Shown piece by piece: positions 1-12,308 of a DNA stretch of 64,000 bases (its first letter is position 1; the number at the start of each line of letters is the position of its first letter). The notes beneath the pieces were generated by a model, which did not search any database, was not told where the DNA came from, and saw only the letters and a list, made by a program, of their open reading frames with translations. Location of the stretch: NCBI GenBank assembly GCA_963691655.1, contig OY829328.1, positions 76,574,400-76,638,399 on the forward strand, given 5' to 3'. The position numbers and the translations under genes were made by a program. The stretch comes from Toxonevra muliebris. Its lineage: Eukaryota > Arthropoda > Insecta > Diptera > Pallopteridae.

Positions 1-537
1 AACAAAATGTGTTTAAAATTAAACTTAAACTAATAAATAAAAGAGAGCCAATAAAACGAGAAATGGAAATAAAGTTGTAGATAAATAATAAAATTAAAAA
101 TAATTAAAAAACTAATTACTTAAAAAATTTAAATACCGCCAATTCAATTCACTTTTCATAACGTTCGGATTTAATTAAATTTGGTAGAGAATTCCATAGC
201 TTGACAACACTAACAAAAAACATTTTTGTTGAGGTGAAATTAGTTTATATATTCTAAGTGGCTGTTCACACGGGTGCGAGCACGAACGCCTATCTGAAAG
301 AGAGAGGTGGAAAAAATAGGTAGTGAGGAAGTGCTAAAAACTCTCATGCTTGCACCAAGATCTTTATTATGAGTTGCTTTCGACGACCGATCTTTGCTGG
401 TTATCGAAGATCGAATATAAAACTCTTATAATGAGCAGTGCAACCCTGTCGAAATTTTCGTTGTGTATCGAATTTTCTGCCGTACACAATTTTACTTTCG
501 ATACGGTGCATCATGGGCCTCGAGCATATGGCCTCGA
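1..537. other. No gene seen; AT-rich flank
   Basis: AT-rich sequence with short open frames only and no recognisable protein motif. The segment up to the LINE fragment starting near 538 may include degraded repeat DNA, but I could not assign it. Confidence 0.5.
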
Positions 538-1140
538 TCATCCTCTTATAGCGAACTCTATTACGTGCTTCTCGGCTGATGTCGCTCCAGGAGTAGTTTG
601 CTGTCTGTAATTCTGCATCAATCGTTCTTCTCCATGTCTTTGCAGGTATCCCAACATGTCAACCAATCCCTGTGGATTCCATCGGAGTGCCTGACGAGCG
701 ATATTTTCGTTGGGTCTGCGGAGTGTATGTCTTATCCACCGCCATTTGCGTTTGCACACCTCCACAGGAGTAGGAATTTGGTTGGTTGTATTCTAGAGAT
801 CCACGTTGCTGATGCGGTTAGGCCACCATATGTTGAGAATTTGACGCAGGCATTTGTTGGAAAAAGTTTGTAGGCGCGCGTCGATTGCGTTTGTACGCTT
901 CCATGTCTCACAACCGTAAAATAACACTGATTTGACGTTAGAATTATAAATGCGTAATTTGGTATTGGTGGAGATAAGTCGAGATTTCCAAATAGTTCGG
1001 AGCATACCAAAAGCAGCTTTTGCCTTGTTAATGCGCGCTAAAATATCTTCATCTGCGCCTCCTTTTGTGGTGACCATACTGCCAAGGTAGTTGAAGGTGC
1101 AAATACACTCAACATTCTCATCATTTATGCTAATACCTTA
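538..1140 (-). pseudogene. LINE reverse transcriptase 3' fragment
   Basis: On the minus strand, translation reads through the end of a non-LTR retrotransposon reverse transcriptase. It includes a NYLGSMV-type segment, then NSNVKSVLFYGCETW, and after a frame change KRKWRWIRHTLRRP followed by ALRWNPQG. These are hallmarks of the thumb and C-terminal region of RTE/CR1-like non-LTR polymerases. The catalytic YADD core is absent. The reading needs at least two frames, so it is dead. It abuts mariner-derived sequence at about 1140, which probably truncated it. Family placement below non-LTR is inference. Confidence 0.75.
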
Positions 1141-1364
1141 GGCTTCTTTGGTGCACGTTTACCCGAAAAAAACAACTGCTTTGACTCTTTCTTGGTCTCT
1201 GATGTGTTGTGATGGATTCATGTTTTATCTACGATTACAAAACGACGCAAAAACTTGTCCGAGTTGTGGTTGAGCATTCCTTTGAAGTGGTCATACAGTT
1301 GCGCTTATGGTCGAAGGCGAGCATAGGCGGCATCCATCGCGCGGATAGCAGCTTTTTCAAGTCC
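1141..1364 (-). pseudogene. Mariner transposase internal fragment (copy A)
   Basis: Minus-strand translation gives a mariner-transposase piece containing FLRRFVIVDKT and HHNTSETK. This is the first catalytic Asp region (usually VDETW), here altered and broken by stops. The same coding stretch occurs in better shape at about 1480-1700. This is therefore a second, more decayed copy of the internal segment joined directly to copy B. No terminal repeats were found. Confidence 0.7.
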
Positions 1365-2030
1365 TAATAATATTCGTTTTACTCTATTCAAGGTAATCGA
1401 TGTGAATGACACCGCGTACATCCCAAAAGAAACTGTCGCCATGACCTTGTTGGCCGACAAACCCACCTTGGTCTTCTTTAGTGCATGTTCAATCGGGGAA
1501 ATCCACTGCTTTGACTGTTCCTTGGTCTCTGGTGTATTGTGATAGAACCATGTTTCATCCACGGTTACGAAACGGCGCAAAAACTCATTCGGATTGCGGT
1601 TAAACATCACCAAATACTCCTTTGAAGTGGTAACACGGTTGCGCTTATGGTTGAGTGCGAACAATCGCGGCACCCATCGCGCGGATAGATTTTTCAAGAC
1701 CAAACATTCATGTAAAATGTGATGTACCCGTTCAGTTAAGATGCCTATAGTCTCAGCCACCTCAGGCACTTTCATTCTCCGATTGCCCTATATCATTCTA
1801 TGGATTTTATCGGCGATTTCTGGTGTGACTACCTCATTTGGGCGACCTGAACATTCGGCGTCACTTGTGCTAGTACGACCACAATGAAATTCGGAAAACC
1901 ACTTTTTAGCCATTGATGTTGATGGTGCAGAGTCCCCATAGTATTTATCAAGCCTTTCATTGGTTTCGGTGATGGTTTTTTACGCAAAAAATAATGCTTG
2001 ATGAGCACACGAAGTTCACTTTTTTCCACT
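1365..2030 (-). pseudogene. Mariner-like transposase, broken (copy B)
   Basis: The minus strand begins MEKSELRVLIKHYFLRKK, typical of a mariner N-terminus. After frameshifts comes an HTH-like segment (VAETIGILTERVHHIL), then FLRRFVTVDETWFYHNTPET, which carries the first Asp of the D,D34D triad. The second catalytic segment (VMATVSFG in place of the usual VWWD-type block) is damaged. The frame breaks near 1800-1830 and the 3' part is missing. About 220 codons of a family usually near 345 are represented. It is non-functional. Confidence 0.8.
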
Positions 2031-3154
2031 TTTATCGAAATTCACGAAATTGTCTGATTTCAATGGCTGCCAAACACAAACTAAATAACGCAGTTTGCTC
2101 TAAATTTGACAGTAGTCTATTAACAGATGGTAGTTGACAGGAGCAGTGTTGCATTTGAAGTTATTATGCGGGAAATTCAAAAATTAAAGTCGACTAAGCA
2201 AATTTGTGGGAGAACTTAAAGCTATTTTTTAAAACACATGCACAACTAAGTATTCAAGAATCTTTAAAAAAAAAAGTCTATTGAAAACGCAAGCAACAAC
2301 CTGAGCTTTAAGTTATGAGATAAAATGCAATCTTCCACGGTTTAACCCACCATAACAGAATACATTACGTTAATGACATTTCTTCTCCGACATTTTTCTT
2401 CTTTTTCATCCTTTTTCTTTTTTTCCTTTTAACGATTTTTATAGGTATTCACTTTCAGACAATAAAAACGTAAAATGGGAAAAACAAAAATCATATGCAA
2501 TTCGCCAATAACTTTTTTCAAAAGCAGCAATAGTGAAAACCTTCATCCAAGCTGCATTTACACTAGGAACTCAAATCAAGGATGAGCGTTCTCCCTAAGC
2601 ATTTTATGAAATTTATATAGGTAGGTAAGTGAAGAATGAATCTACTTCTAAATTGTATGTAGACAGAGAAGGGTACACATAAAAAACCACATGCATACTT
2701 ACATACATACATGCATATGTAGATAAATATGTGAATATGTATGTATTTCTTACCTTTTTGCTATTTTCTTCTTTTCCTTTTGCTTCTACAATTATGAGTC
2801 ACGGTTTTTTTATGATTTCTTAAATAATTTCATAGTATAATCTGGCGGTAAATTACAAGCGACCGACCACATATTAAGCTCTGGATTTGTTTGTGTCTTA
2901 TAAATCATAAAGACGTAATAAAAAAAAACACTTTAATTATGAGGTTCATTTTGGAGAAGCATTTATATTGAATACATATTTTTCATAGACAAAAAAAAAA
3001 AGGAACATACATATATTTTTCATTTGGATTCCTAGGAATTGGGAATATTAATTTGAAAGAGTTTAAAAAGGTTGAAATCCTAAAATTTCACTGTTCACAT
3101 TATAATAATGTGCTACGTTATCAACAGATTTTAATTCATAACTAATGTATATAT
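2031..3154. other. Intergenic; short microsatellites
   Basis: No gene seen. The first ~150 bases may be the 5' non-coding part of the mariner relic. Around 2690-2745 there is an (ACAT)n/(GTAT)n simple repeat of the kind common in flies. The rest is AT-rich with homopolymer runs. Confidence 0.5.
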
Positions 3155-4305
3155 AAAGGGTGATTTGTTAAGCGTTTGATTTTAAATTTAAAAAAAAAAA
3201 GAAAAAGTACAAAAGTATATGAAGTTTTTATTTGAGTCGATAAATTAATGCTTGCCATTGACCACGACTACGTTGTAATTGATCCATGTGAGAAGTCCAG
3301 TTTTTAACCACTTTCTCGAGCGTAGCGGTTTGTATCATGCTAATAACAGGTGTATTATTGTTTTACAAGGTTGCAATTGACTCTGGTTTACCGAGAAAGA
3401 CGAGTGACTTCATTTAACTCCACAAAAAATAGTCTAGAGGCGTCGCACGATCTAGGTGGTCAACTCACTAGTCCGAAACGTAAGGTAAATTGTTCACCGA
3501 ACTCATCTGTCAATAGGTCCGTTGTTGAAACCGCATTTCGACCAGAATCAGCTCGAACATTTTGGATAAGAAAAACTCGAAATCATTGAACGCTAGCTGG
3601 TGCCATTGACGTTATGGCCATCGTCATGTTTAAAGAAATAGGGATCAATGATTCCGCCGGCCCATAAACCACACCAAACAGTGAATTTTGCTGAATGCAT
3701 TGGCAGCTCTTGTATTGCCTTTGGTTGCTCATCAGACAAAATGCGAAAATTTCGGTTATTAACACATCCCTTCAATTGCAAATGAGCTTCGTTGCTGAAA
3801 GTATTTTTTATAATGGATCTTCGTCAAGTTTTCTTAGGGCCCACTCATCAAAAATTCAACGCTGTGGCGGGTCGTCCAGCTGTTCCAGTTCTTGAACGAG
3901 CTGTATTTTATACGCGTTTGGATCAAGATCCTTGTGAAAAATCTTCAACGTAGTTGATAAACACAATTCCAATAGCTGCGAACGCCGACGGATAGACACA
4001 CTTATGGCTATGGCAACAATATTTTGCTCTGTACGCACTCTACGTACTCAGATAAATGGATCGATACCCAATAGCATAAAGTTGGTGCGAAATTTTGTTA
4101 CTATGGCTTGAATTGCTTGCTCAGTAGATCGATTATGACAATCATAAAATGATCCAAGTGCGCGAAAAACATTTTCCACAGACCAAGAATTTTTTTGTCG
4201 GGTGTAAGTCTTCCCATGATGAAATGGCAATGCTGAGCATTTTTTACTTTCACACATGTCACGAATCACAAGGGAACTGTTAAAAACTCTACATTGAAAA
4301 ACCAA
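3155..4305 (-). pseudogene. DDE transposase relic (Tc1/IS630-like, DUF4817-type HTH)
   Basis: Read on the minus strand in several frames. The N-terminal HTH region contains GKTYTRQ and FRALGSFYDCHNRSTEQAI. A middle block contains IRRRSQLLELCLSTT and KIQLVQELEQLD. The DDE core contains NNRNFRILSDEQPKAIQELP and TVWCGLWAGGIIDPYFF. A C-terminal block contains LLTDEFGEQF and PPRSCD. This order matches the insect DDE_3 transposase family with a DUF4817-like N-terminus. Frames change repeatedly and stops occur, so it is dead. A terminal-repeat-like string (GGGTGATTTGTTAAGCG) lies at about 3160. I could not find its partner near 4310, so the other end appears truncated. Confidence 0.8.
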
Positions 4306-4609
4306 TCATCAATAAAATTGGACGATTTCGTTTTAGGATGCTTGGAGGCTGAGAAAAGCCATCGGTCATCGAGGATAACCTACAGTTTCTCTAATTTAAT
4401 GAAAAATAAAGATGTGGATAGGAGTGGTTGAACATATAAAGGTCAACCAATAGGATCTTGAGAGCTTGTATGTCCATCGCTTGTGGTTTGTTAGCGCAAA
4501 GTTCCATTTGTCCCATTCATTTGCTCTATTTCCGGCTAAAAAAGGTTCGTTATCATGGTTCGATATCGTTCACCACAGGTCCAATTTTTGTACTAAACTT
4601 TTTACAATT

Positions 4610-5840
4610 TTCAAACGTTGTTGTGACGCTACAATCGATGATCGATCTTGGCCGCCTCAATGAAGCTTCACCAGTGGCCTCTGCCATGCGAAAGCTGGCG
4701 CAATTTGGTAAGACCAAGTCAGATCTCCCTGTATCTGCTCTTTCCAACGGAGATTTGGTTGTCTTTTTTTGCGCGTTGCACTACCGTGACTCGAATAGAA
4801 CCTCTTCTTAGCCTGAGTACTTCCTTATATTCGCTCAACATGCCCTAGCCAGCGATTCCGCTGGATTTTTATGCGCCTGACAAAGTCAATATCGGCAAAC
4901 AGCTCATGGTTCCATCTAATTTGATGCACGGCATACACATATATCAGACCATAGATCTTGCGCAGTTTCTTCCTCTGGAACGTACCTAACAGCTTTTCAT
5001 CATTGTTAGTCAATGTCTACGTCTCAGCGCCATACATTAGGACGAGAAGAATGAGGGACTGTAGAGTTTTGTTCTCCGTCAAGAGAGGTTTCGGCTTCTC
5101 AATTGCCTGCTAAGCCCGTAGCAACACCTATTTGCAAGAGTTAATATTCGCTTGATCTCAAGGCTGACATTATTGTTAGACGAAATCCTTGATGACTTCA
5201 AAAGTATAATTGTGAACCTAGACATTTCGTTCAAGATAACGGGAATCCTTGTTTGTTGAGAAAGGATTTTTCGTCTGGTCCTCGTTCACCACTAGACCCA
5301 CTCGACGAGTCTTCATAACAAAAAGTGGAAGAATTCGGTACTGACTGCTCGCACGTTGTTGCCAATGATATCAATATCATCAGCGTATACTAACAACATG
5401 AGACTCTTATGGAAGATAGTGCCAGAGATGTCGATATTCGTTACTCGAATTATTTTAATCAGCATAAGGTTGAAGAAATCGCATGATCGAGGATCATCTT
5501 GTCTGAAACCTCTTTTGACATCAAACGGCCCGAGAGATTTCTGTTTAAATTCTCACTGCGCTAGTGGTGTCGGCTAGCGCCATTTTGCAAAGGCAAATAA
5601 GAATTGCAGGGATGCCAAAAGCAGACATTTCGAAAGCGGCTATTATGAAGCGGCTAAATGGTCGCGTTGTTTTTCCTGACTTTTCCAGGATTTGGCGTAG
5701 TATGAATATCTAGTCGATGGTAGATTTAACAGTCCTGAAGCCATACTGACCAGGTCCAATCAGCTTGTTGACGATGGGCTTCATAACAAACCTAACTAAA
5801 TAGAATGCACACTCTGGCAGATGTCGAAGACATTTATAAT
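4610..5840 (-). pseudogene. LINE reverse transcriptase fragment with YADD motif
   Basis: The minus strand runs from about 5840 to 4610 in shifting frames. It carries KPIVNKLIGPGQYGFR, a RT finger/palm motif, and YADDIDIIGNN, the catalytic YADD box (plus-strand 5340-5400). Further on are NDEKLLGTFQRKKLRKIYG and NRWLGHVERI, then a GRPNLRW-type tail. These mark a non-LTR retrotransposon polymerase from mid-palm to C-terminus. The endonuclease and N-terminus are missing. Stops (for example inside the STID block) show it is inactive. Confidence 0.8.
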
Positions 5841-7339
5841 ACAATATGGCGGTAATTTATATTGGAAGATCTTCAGACTCTATTGGTAGATTCTTTAGAA
5901 GTAATATTTAAAAGTGAGGTAGTCAATCTTATAATTAGTAAAAATTTTAAAGACGTTATCAATTCCATAAACTTTTCACACATTTTTCAGTGGTTTTTTT
6001 TCAAGCCAGTTACAAACTTTTACTTGAAGAGATCTCCAAGCAAACTGAGAGCGAGCGTATTCTTCAATCTTAAAGCATTATGATACCCGATTTATATGTT
6101 TCCATCTCTTTGAAAACGTATCGTCCTCGTCTGGTTGTCTTCTTGCTTTCCCCTAGAATCTCCCCTTAACCCTTAAAGCTCTTGATCTGGGTTGATATTG
6201 ATTCTTTATCGACAAGATTTTAAGTAAGCTACTGAGAGTAAACTATAAAGCCAACCGTCACTAACCTAAGTAAAAATCTGTTGTCATTATTTTAACAACA
6301 TTCGTAGTAAAAAAAATCACAAAAAATACCTACAAATCTTAACCTATTTTAAAATTCTTCTTACAAATAATCGCCATCGCTGTGAATCCTTTTTTGTGAA
6401 GTAATTTTTAATTTGTTTTTCTTATTCTAATTTTAATTAGAAAAGTTGAAAATGAATTTCTTTACAAAATAACAATAAAATCATGAATGTAAAATCTTTC
6501 TCCTTCGGGTAATTAAATACATAATTGTAAATTACATTGAAAAGTTTACGAAATTTCTGCGCAAAGAATTTATCCATAACGAACGCACCAACAAACACAC
6601 ACACAGACACAAATCTCTCAATCATTTAACTAGAACGACAACGGCAACAACAACACCAATAACAACAACAAATAACAATACAAAATATTTCAACTGTAAA
6701 AATCAACAGAGCGAAATTACTACACAGTATTTTGTACTACACATTTTCATGGAACTACATATACATACATACATACGTATGTATTGTACAGACAACATTA
6801 TATTCAAAACTTCAACAATGAATTAGTTAAATTCGCATATCCAGGTAGTAGGTACTACAACAACTTAAACTACAAAACTTCGACGTTCCGAGTTTTACGG
6901 AAGAGCATAATGCAGCGGCAGCAGCAGCAGCCAGCAGTAGCACAATCTTTCACTTATTACTTTAACTTAACATTTGCATAATGTACCTACCTTCCTCAAT
7001 CGCTCATACCTCCTTCCTTGCTAAAGAAAACTTTTGCCAATTTTACCTCAACAAAACTGACAAACTCAAACTTTAGTTATTCTCAACCCCTTATTTGAAG
7101 TATGTATACTTATATCTAGGTGCATAATAGTTGAAGGAGAACTTAAGGTTGCCAATTCTTCACAAAATTTATATATTTCTGAAATTTTAAATTTCAAGAG
7201 TTGACGTCACAAAGCGTTGCATAATTACACCGGAAATGTAGACCCTTCAAGTTTTTATAAATCGGTGCACGTGCGTTAAAATAGAACGAATATTTTAGAA
7301 AAGCATAATTTCATATCTTAATTTGTGGAATACTTCCTT
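5841..7339. other. Intergenic; no gene seen
   Basis: AT-rich DNA with no supported exon. A CAG/CAA-rich tract lies near 6910-6935 and (ACAT)n near 6760-6780. Open frames here are short and compositionally biased. Confidence 0.5.
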
Positions 7340-8799
7340 TTCTTCTTTTATACTGGGACTCCAAGGAAGAGCATTGGGCCATAATGAATCACCTCAATCG
7401 AATGCGATCTTTGGCGATGACTTTGATTTCTTTGCCCGACTTTCCTTAATCATGAATTTCCTTCTCTAACGTTCTTTTCTACGTGACTTTTGGTCTACCA
7501 CGCTTTCTGCTGCCTTGTGGATTCAATGTCTTGGCGGCATATTTCGTTGGGCGATTTTCCATCTGCGTAACTTGATGTCTTTGGCTAAAGGTATCAAATT
7601 GCATTTTTGGTGTAAATCGGGGTTTGAAATGATGCTTGGCCAACAGACCTCAAGTATGCGTCTCAAGCATTTGTTGACGAAAACTTGCAGTCTATTTATT
7701 AGTTGGTCACGTATCGCATCCATGTAGCAAGACTGATTTAACATTTGAGTTAAGAATGTAAATTTTTGTTTTGGTGACGATAAACGACAAACTCCAGCTT
7801 TTGCTTTGTTGGGCAAATGCTCCTCTCGCTTTTGAAGTTCACCATTCACAGAAATTATACTTTCCAGATACGTAAAGCTGTTGACGGTTTCGATGCCATC
7901 GTTGCCAGCCTTAATACCCTGCCTAGAAGGGTTCAGCTTCATGCTCTTAGTTTTGGATGAATTAATTTTTATGCCGACCTTTTGCGACTCTCAAGACCTT
8001 TCATTTTGGATTTCATATCTGAATGTCTGGATAATAAGAGGCAAATGTCGTCAGCATAATCAAGGTCATCTAAGTGTTCCATCAAATTCCTCTGTCGACT
8101 TTATACAAGGCCTTATGTAAGATGTCATCAGCCTTGCCGGATGCCTGATTTATAAACAAATGTCGACAACATTTCGCTGCATTTAAAATCCTTGCAGTGC
8201 GCACGAATCAGTTTAATGGCCTTAGCAGAGATAAGGCTCCGCTGTAGTGGATTCCATATGCTTTCACGAGACACACTGTCAAATGCCGTGCTGTAGTCTA
8301 CGAAGAACATTTGCAGAGCAACGCGCCTTTCACTCGATTGTTCGACAATAATTCTTAGCGTGTTAGTTTGGTTCTCACACGATCGATTTCGCCGATTGCT
8401 TTTTGCCTCCGGACAGCCGCATCGAGTTTTTCACCTACTCTATTAAGAAACATTTTAGTTAGTACTTTTGATGGTACCGACAACAGTGTAATACCTAATA
8501 ATAATAATTTCGGCACTCGGTGAGGTCACCTTTTGTTTTTGGCAGCTTGACTAGTATGCCTTGTAGCCAGTCTTCTGGTAATTGTTCTTCATTCCAAATT
8601 TGGAAAATTAGAGGATGTAGAATAGTGGCTGATGTCAATGCGCATACTTTTAGCAGTTAAACTGTAAGTTGATCGATGCTGCCGGCGGCCTTGTTGTTCT
8701 TTAGGGTTTGAATTGCTTTCACTACTTCGTCAATCGATGGTGGCTGTGATTGAAGTCGGCTACTGCGAGTCTCCGGTGTCAAAGTGGAATACAACACTG
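7340..8799 (-). pseudogene. LINE reverse transcriptase (RTE/CR1-like), broken, hosting a hAT element
   Basis: The minus strand contains, in order, PPSIDEVVKAIQTLKNNKAAG (RT domain 1), FVDYSTAFDSVSRESIW (domain with the first Asp), SGIRQG, DYADDICLL (catalytic YADD, plus-strand ~8030-8060), MLNQSCYMDAIRD, FVNKCLRRILEVCWP and a C-terminal KRGRPKVT-like tail near 7480-7520. Stops and frameshifts interrupt it. The reading frame is cut at 8800 by a precisely bounded DNA element and can be followed again immediately beyond 9829, so the LINE is older than that insertion. The 3' end is near 7340. Confidence 0.85.
8792..8799. repeat. 8-bp target-site duplication (left)
   Basis: CAACACTG lies directly before the element that starts CAGGGCCGTA. 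An identical octamer follows the element at 9822-9829. Confidence 0.9.
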
Positions 8800-9821
8800 C
8801 AGGGCCGTAGCCAGAAATTTTTTTTTGGGGGGGGCGGTTTTTTATTCGAAGAAAATATTCATAAATAATTTTTATCAAACTGATTTTTAAATACAATAAA
8901 TTAAATCGATGATACATTTGACGGACCCTATAAAATTAAAATTTCAGGAAAAATTTTCCGATTTTTTTAATCTTAACCTCAAAAAAATGGCCAAAAGTGA
9001 CAAAAAATTCACTGAATAATCAAATTAAATTTTTTCAAGTAAATATTCAATCGTGAAGGACATAATTTCATTAACTCATTGACTTCCCACTACTGATGAT
9101 GTACTCAACCTCAAAAAAATTACCAAAAATAGTAGAGGCTCATTTTTTTCAAATGATCATCATTGGGAATTTGAGCCATTATCAATGATAAGGAACCCGA
9201 ATGAGGTTGAGATCTTTCGTGGTGCTCTGACCAATAATGTGTTAAAAAATTAATTATATTTTGAGATTGCCTCCTAAACTGCATGGGTTTTGCTAATAAG
9301 ATGGAGTTTTTGCGAAAGAATTTTTCACGTAGAACACGAATCTGAGGTCAAAAACTTCCCATCACGTCACGTTTTAGGAAAAAATGGGGTTCAAGCAAGT
9401 CTAATTTTACAAGGATCCGATAATTTTTTCTATTTTTATTAATTTTTCATCTTTTCAAACTGATTCAGGACGAAACTTTAAATCAAAAACAGTTACTGAC
9501 CTAGAAAAACTATGCAGGATTGCTCAGCATAACCTTCTCTTTTTGAATCCGTAGTCAAACCTTATGTCGAAGAAAACAAATCGGATTTGATCGCATAGTG
9601 TAACTAAGATTTCAAATTTATTTCTTTTATATATGACCTTTTAGAAAAAAAACCGATGGAAGTAAAAAATATCGTTAAATAGATTTTATTTTGACTTTTT
9701 TTCCATCCATTGGCAATTAATCTCTAAAATTAGAATAAAGTATTCAGATTTCTGGCGGGGGGGGGGGGGGGGGGGCGATAGGGGTCAGAGCCCCCAAATC
9801 CTCCCCCTAAATACGGCCTTG
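8800..9821. mobile_element. Non-autonomous hAT-like DNA transposon (1022 bp)
   Basis: The element starts CAGGGCCGTAGCC and ends TACGGCCTTG, giving an imperfect terminal inverted repeat (CARGGCCGTA). It is flanked by a perfect 8-bp duplication, CAACACTG. An 8-bp target duplication with a CAG-start terminus is the hallmark of hAT transposons. There is no open frame of note inside, so it depends on a transposase made elsewhere. It carries G-rich runs near both ends, including 19 consecutive G at 9757-9775. It is inserted into a LINE reverse transcriptase. A shorter, inverted relative lies at 15912-16457. Confidence 0.88.
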
Positions 9822-9829
9822 CAACACTG
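9822..9829. repeat. 8-bp target-site duplication (right)
   Basis: CAACACTG immediately after the TACGGCCTTG terminus; identical to 8792-8799. Confidence 0.9.
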
Positions 9830-12165
9830 CAAAATTAAGTGACACTTGAAATATGAAGAAGTGGGATTAGTTTGGCATCGTTTTGCGTAGATATCACAGT
9901 GATATTTCTAAGACTTTTATTAACTAGAGCAATCAAGGTATTCGAACGAATGGAAGACAAATGCCTAGATACGGCTTTTAGAAACCGTGCTCCGACTTTA
10001 CGTGTCAAAAGATCTTTTTTGAGGTTTTGAATAATTCTTATAGAGAAAAGTACACTTCTTGCAATGAACTCAATCCCAGCTTGTTGTCAATTTCAGCGGC
10101 TGGGTTATTCGCATTATAAGGGCGTGAGTGGTTAACTTTACTATAATACAGATTCAAGTTCCTACAGATTCCCGGATTAACTTACATCTCTATAAGAAAT
10201 AAGTCAAATTTGAAAAATTTTAAATCTACTTTTGTTCTCATTCTTCCACTTTGAGACATTTTATTGAGGTATTTGTTTATATCTGACTAGAGAGAAAATT
10301 TTTGATAGCTTAAATTAAAGCCTTACTTTTAAAATCGCAAAAAAAAAAGCATAAAGACATGCAATCATATATTAATATAAAATATCATTTTAAAATATCC
10401 CAAAATTTTCTATGATCCACAGACAACTAATTATTTACCGAATGTTGGCAACCCTAATAGTAATAGCTATGTAATTATTCTATTTTCTTTTGTTGTTGTG
10501 ATTTGTTTTTTTTTTTTTTTTTTGTGTTTTTCACTGTTGTTACTTTTCTGCACTTCATTCAGGATAATGCTAATAATGACTGTGTGGTTCAGCGAAACAA
10601 AGACAAGAAAGCAGACACAGAAGCATAGAATTTTTGCATTATGCCCTATGCAGTATGCTGCATACGGCATGCAACAATGGCAGACATTTATTTTTGGGTT
10701 TCTATTTAGTACATACTTGAGAATTTTTTCTTCGTTTGTTACTTTTTTGTTAATTTCATTTCGTTACACTTCACGGGTTCAATTCTAACTTCAGATCAGA
10801 AAAACAGAAAATTCATTTATCCACTCATGTACATGGTAGTATCTTATGTATTTGTTGGTGTGTTTTTGCTGTTGTTGTTGTTTGTTGTAATGGTAACAGA
10901 ATCAGTTTCATGGTCTGCAGGATACACAACATTATTATTGTTATTATCTACATAAGTACAATATACAAAGAGGGTCTCTATTTTCCTCTTTCTTATACAC
11001 ATTATGATATATATTTTTCTATTATTATTTATTCTTTTTTTTTGTAAATTTTTTCTTTTATTATTTCGTAGTTTCTTTTTGTTTCTTTGTTTCGTTTCTT
11101 ATCACTGCTTTGCTACTACAGAATTGCTATTATTTCAATTGTCTTGGAATTGCAACTCCTCATTGCAGTTTTTTTTTTTTTTTTTCATAATCTCAACACT
11201 TGTTACCAATTTATAGGTTTCTCTTTTTGTTGTTCTGCTGAAGTCTTAATGGTTTTTGGTTTTTGTATGGTCTGTATTGATTTGAGTTCCGAGTATATTT
11301 GAATATATGTGTGGAAGAGTGATATCTCCTATTTCCGCCTTTGTTCGTAAAATGTAAAAGTTTTTCTTCTGTCTTATTTACTACTAGCTGTGTTTTATTC
11401 GCCAGCTAGTTTAACTTGTGCGAATAAAACGACCAAGTTGTTCAGTCTCTTCGTTACATTGTTATTCACAATAAAATTGCTCAGCAGCTAGAGGTGAAAT
11501 ATTTTTGTAGATCGCAGTCATTGCGCTTAATCGTGGGCATTGTTTTTAGTTTTTACCTTTTATAAGAATATTTAACGATTATTTCAACTTATTTTCACCG
11601 GTAGCCACTCCGAATCTTTTTATTTTTTGTTTTTTTTTTGCAATCTGTCATGCTTTTTCTTTCACTATTGGCAGTTCACAATAGAATTTGATGTAGCTAA
11701 ACAACTTGGTAGGTCTTTGTTGTTGTTTCACATACAATTATCACTGCTGGTTAAACATAACTAGAAGCAAGTGGCGAATAAAACGCAGCTATTATTATTA
11801 ACTTCATAACTTTCACTGCAACCAATTCTTATCTGACAAAAAAATCATTGTATTATGTGAATACTTAAATATTTTTTAGAACCTCTAACTAGTGTGACGG
11901 CCACATTTATACATGTCAGTCTATTATACCGTTCATTTTGTGTTAAAAATATTATATAAAAAGAATTTCCCAAAAGATTTTGTTATTTTCCGGAACATAT
12001 CTAAAGAAATTACGGGGCATTTATTTACAGAAATTATCACAGGAAACCACCAAAATTAAACTTTTCTATTCTGACAGAAAAAAAAGCAAATGCTGCTTAG
12101 GAAATGCTATTTTCGACATAATTGCCATTAATTTCTATAAACTTTTGAAGCCAGTCCTCAAAATC
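9830..12165. other. Intergenic; poly-T rich, no gene seen
   Basis: The first ~100 bases may be the upstream remainder of the LINE. After that there are long T-runs (10507-10525, 11035-11060, 11170-11190) and no supported exon. Open frames on the plus strand are phenylalanine/leucine-rich artefacts of T-runs. Confidence 0.5.
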
Positions 12166-12262
12166 TGACATTTTTTGATTTTTCAAATATTTATTTAGTG
12201 TTGCCAATTAAGCGAACTTTTGTCAGCCCCTCGTAAGAAATTACTATGGTAAAAAGTATTTC
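12166..12262. repeat. Direct repeat, arm 1 (~97 bp)
   Basis: Sequence from TGACATTTTTTGATTT through the GCCCCTCGTAAGAAATT block is repeated at 12781-12849 and resumes at 13099 after an interrupting LINE. The two arms flank ~520 bp containing a transposase-like fragment. They could be remnants of a local duplication or of terminal repeats of an unidentified element. Confidence 0.7.
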
Positions 12263-12308
12263 TAAAACAGTCCTCAAAATCGTCTTTTTTGGGTTTGCAA
12301 CTTCGACA

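Noticed and set aside
10498..11302. Several overlapping plus-strand open frames rich in Phe and Leu
   Set aside because: They arise from long T-runs; no start context, motif or splice structure.
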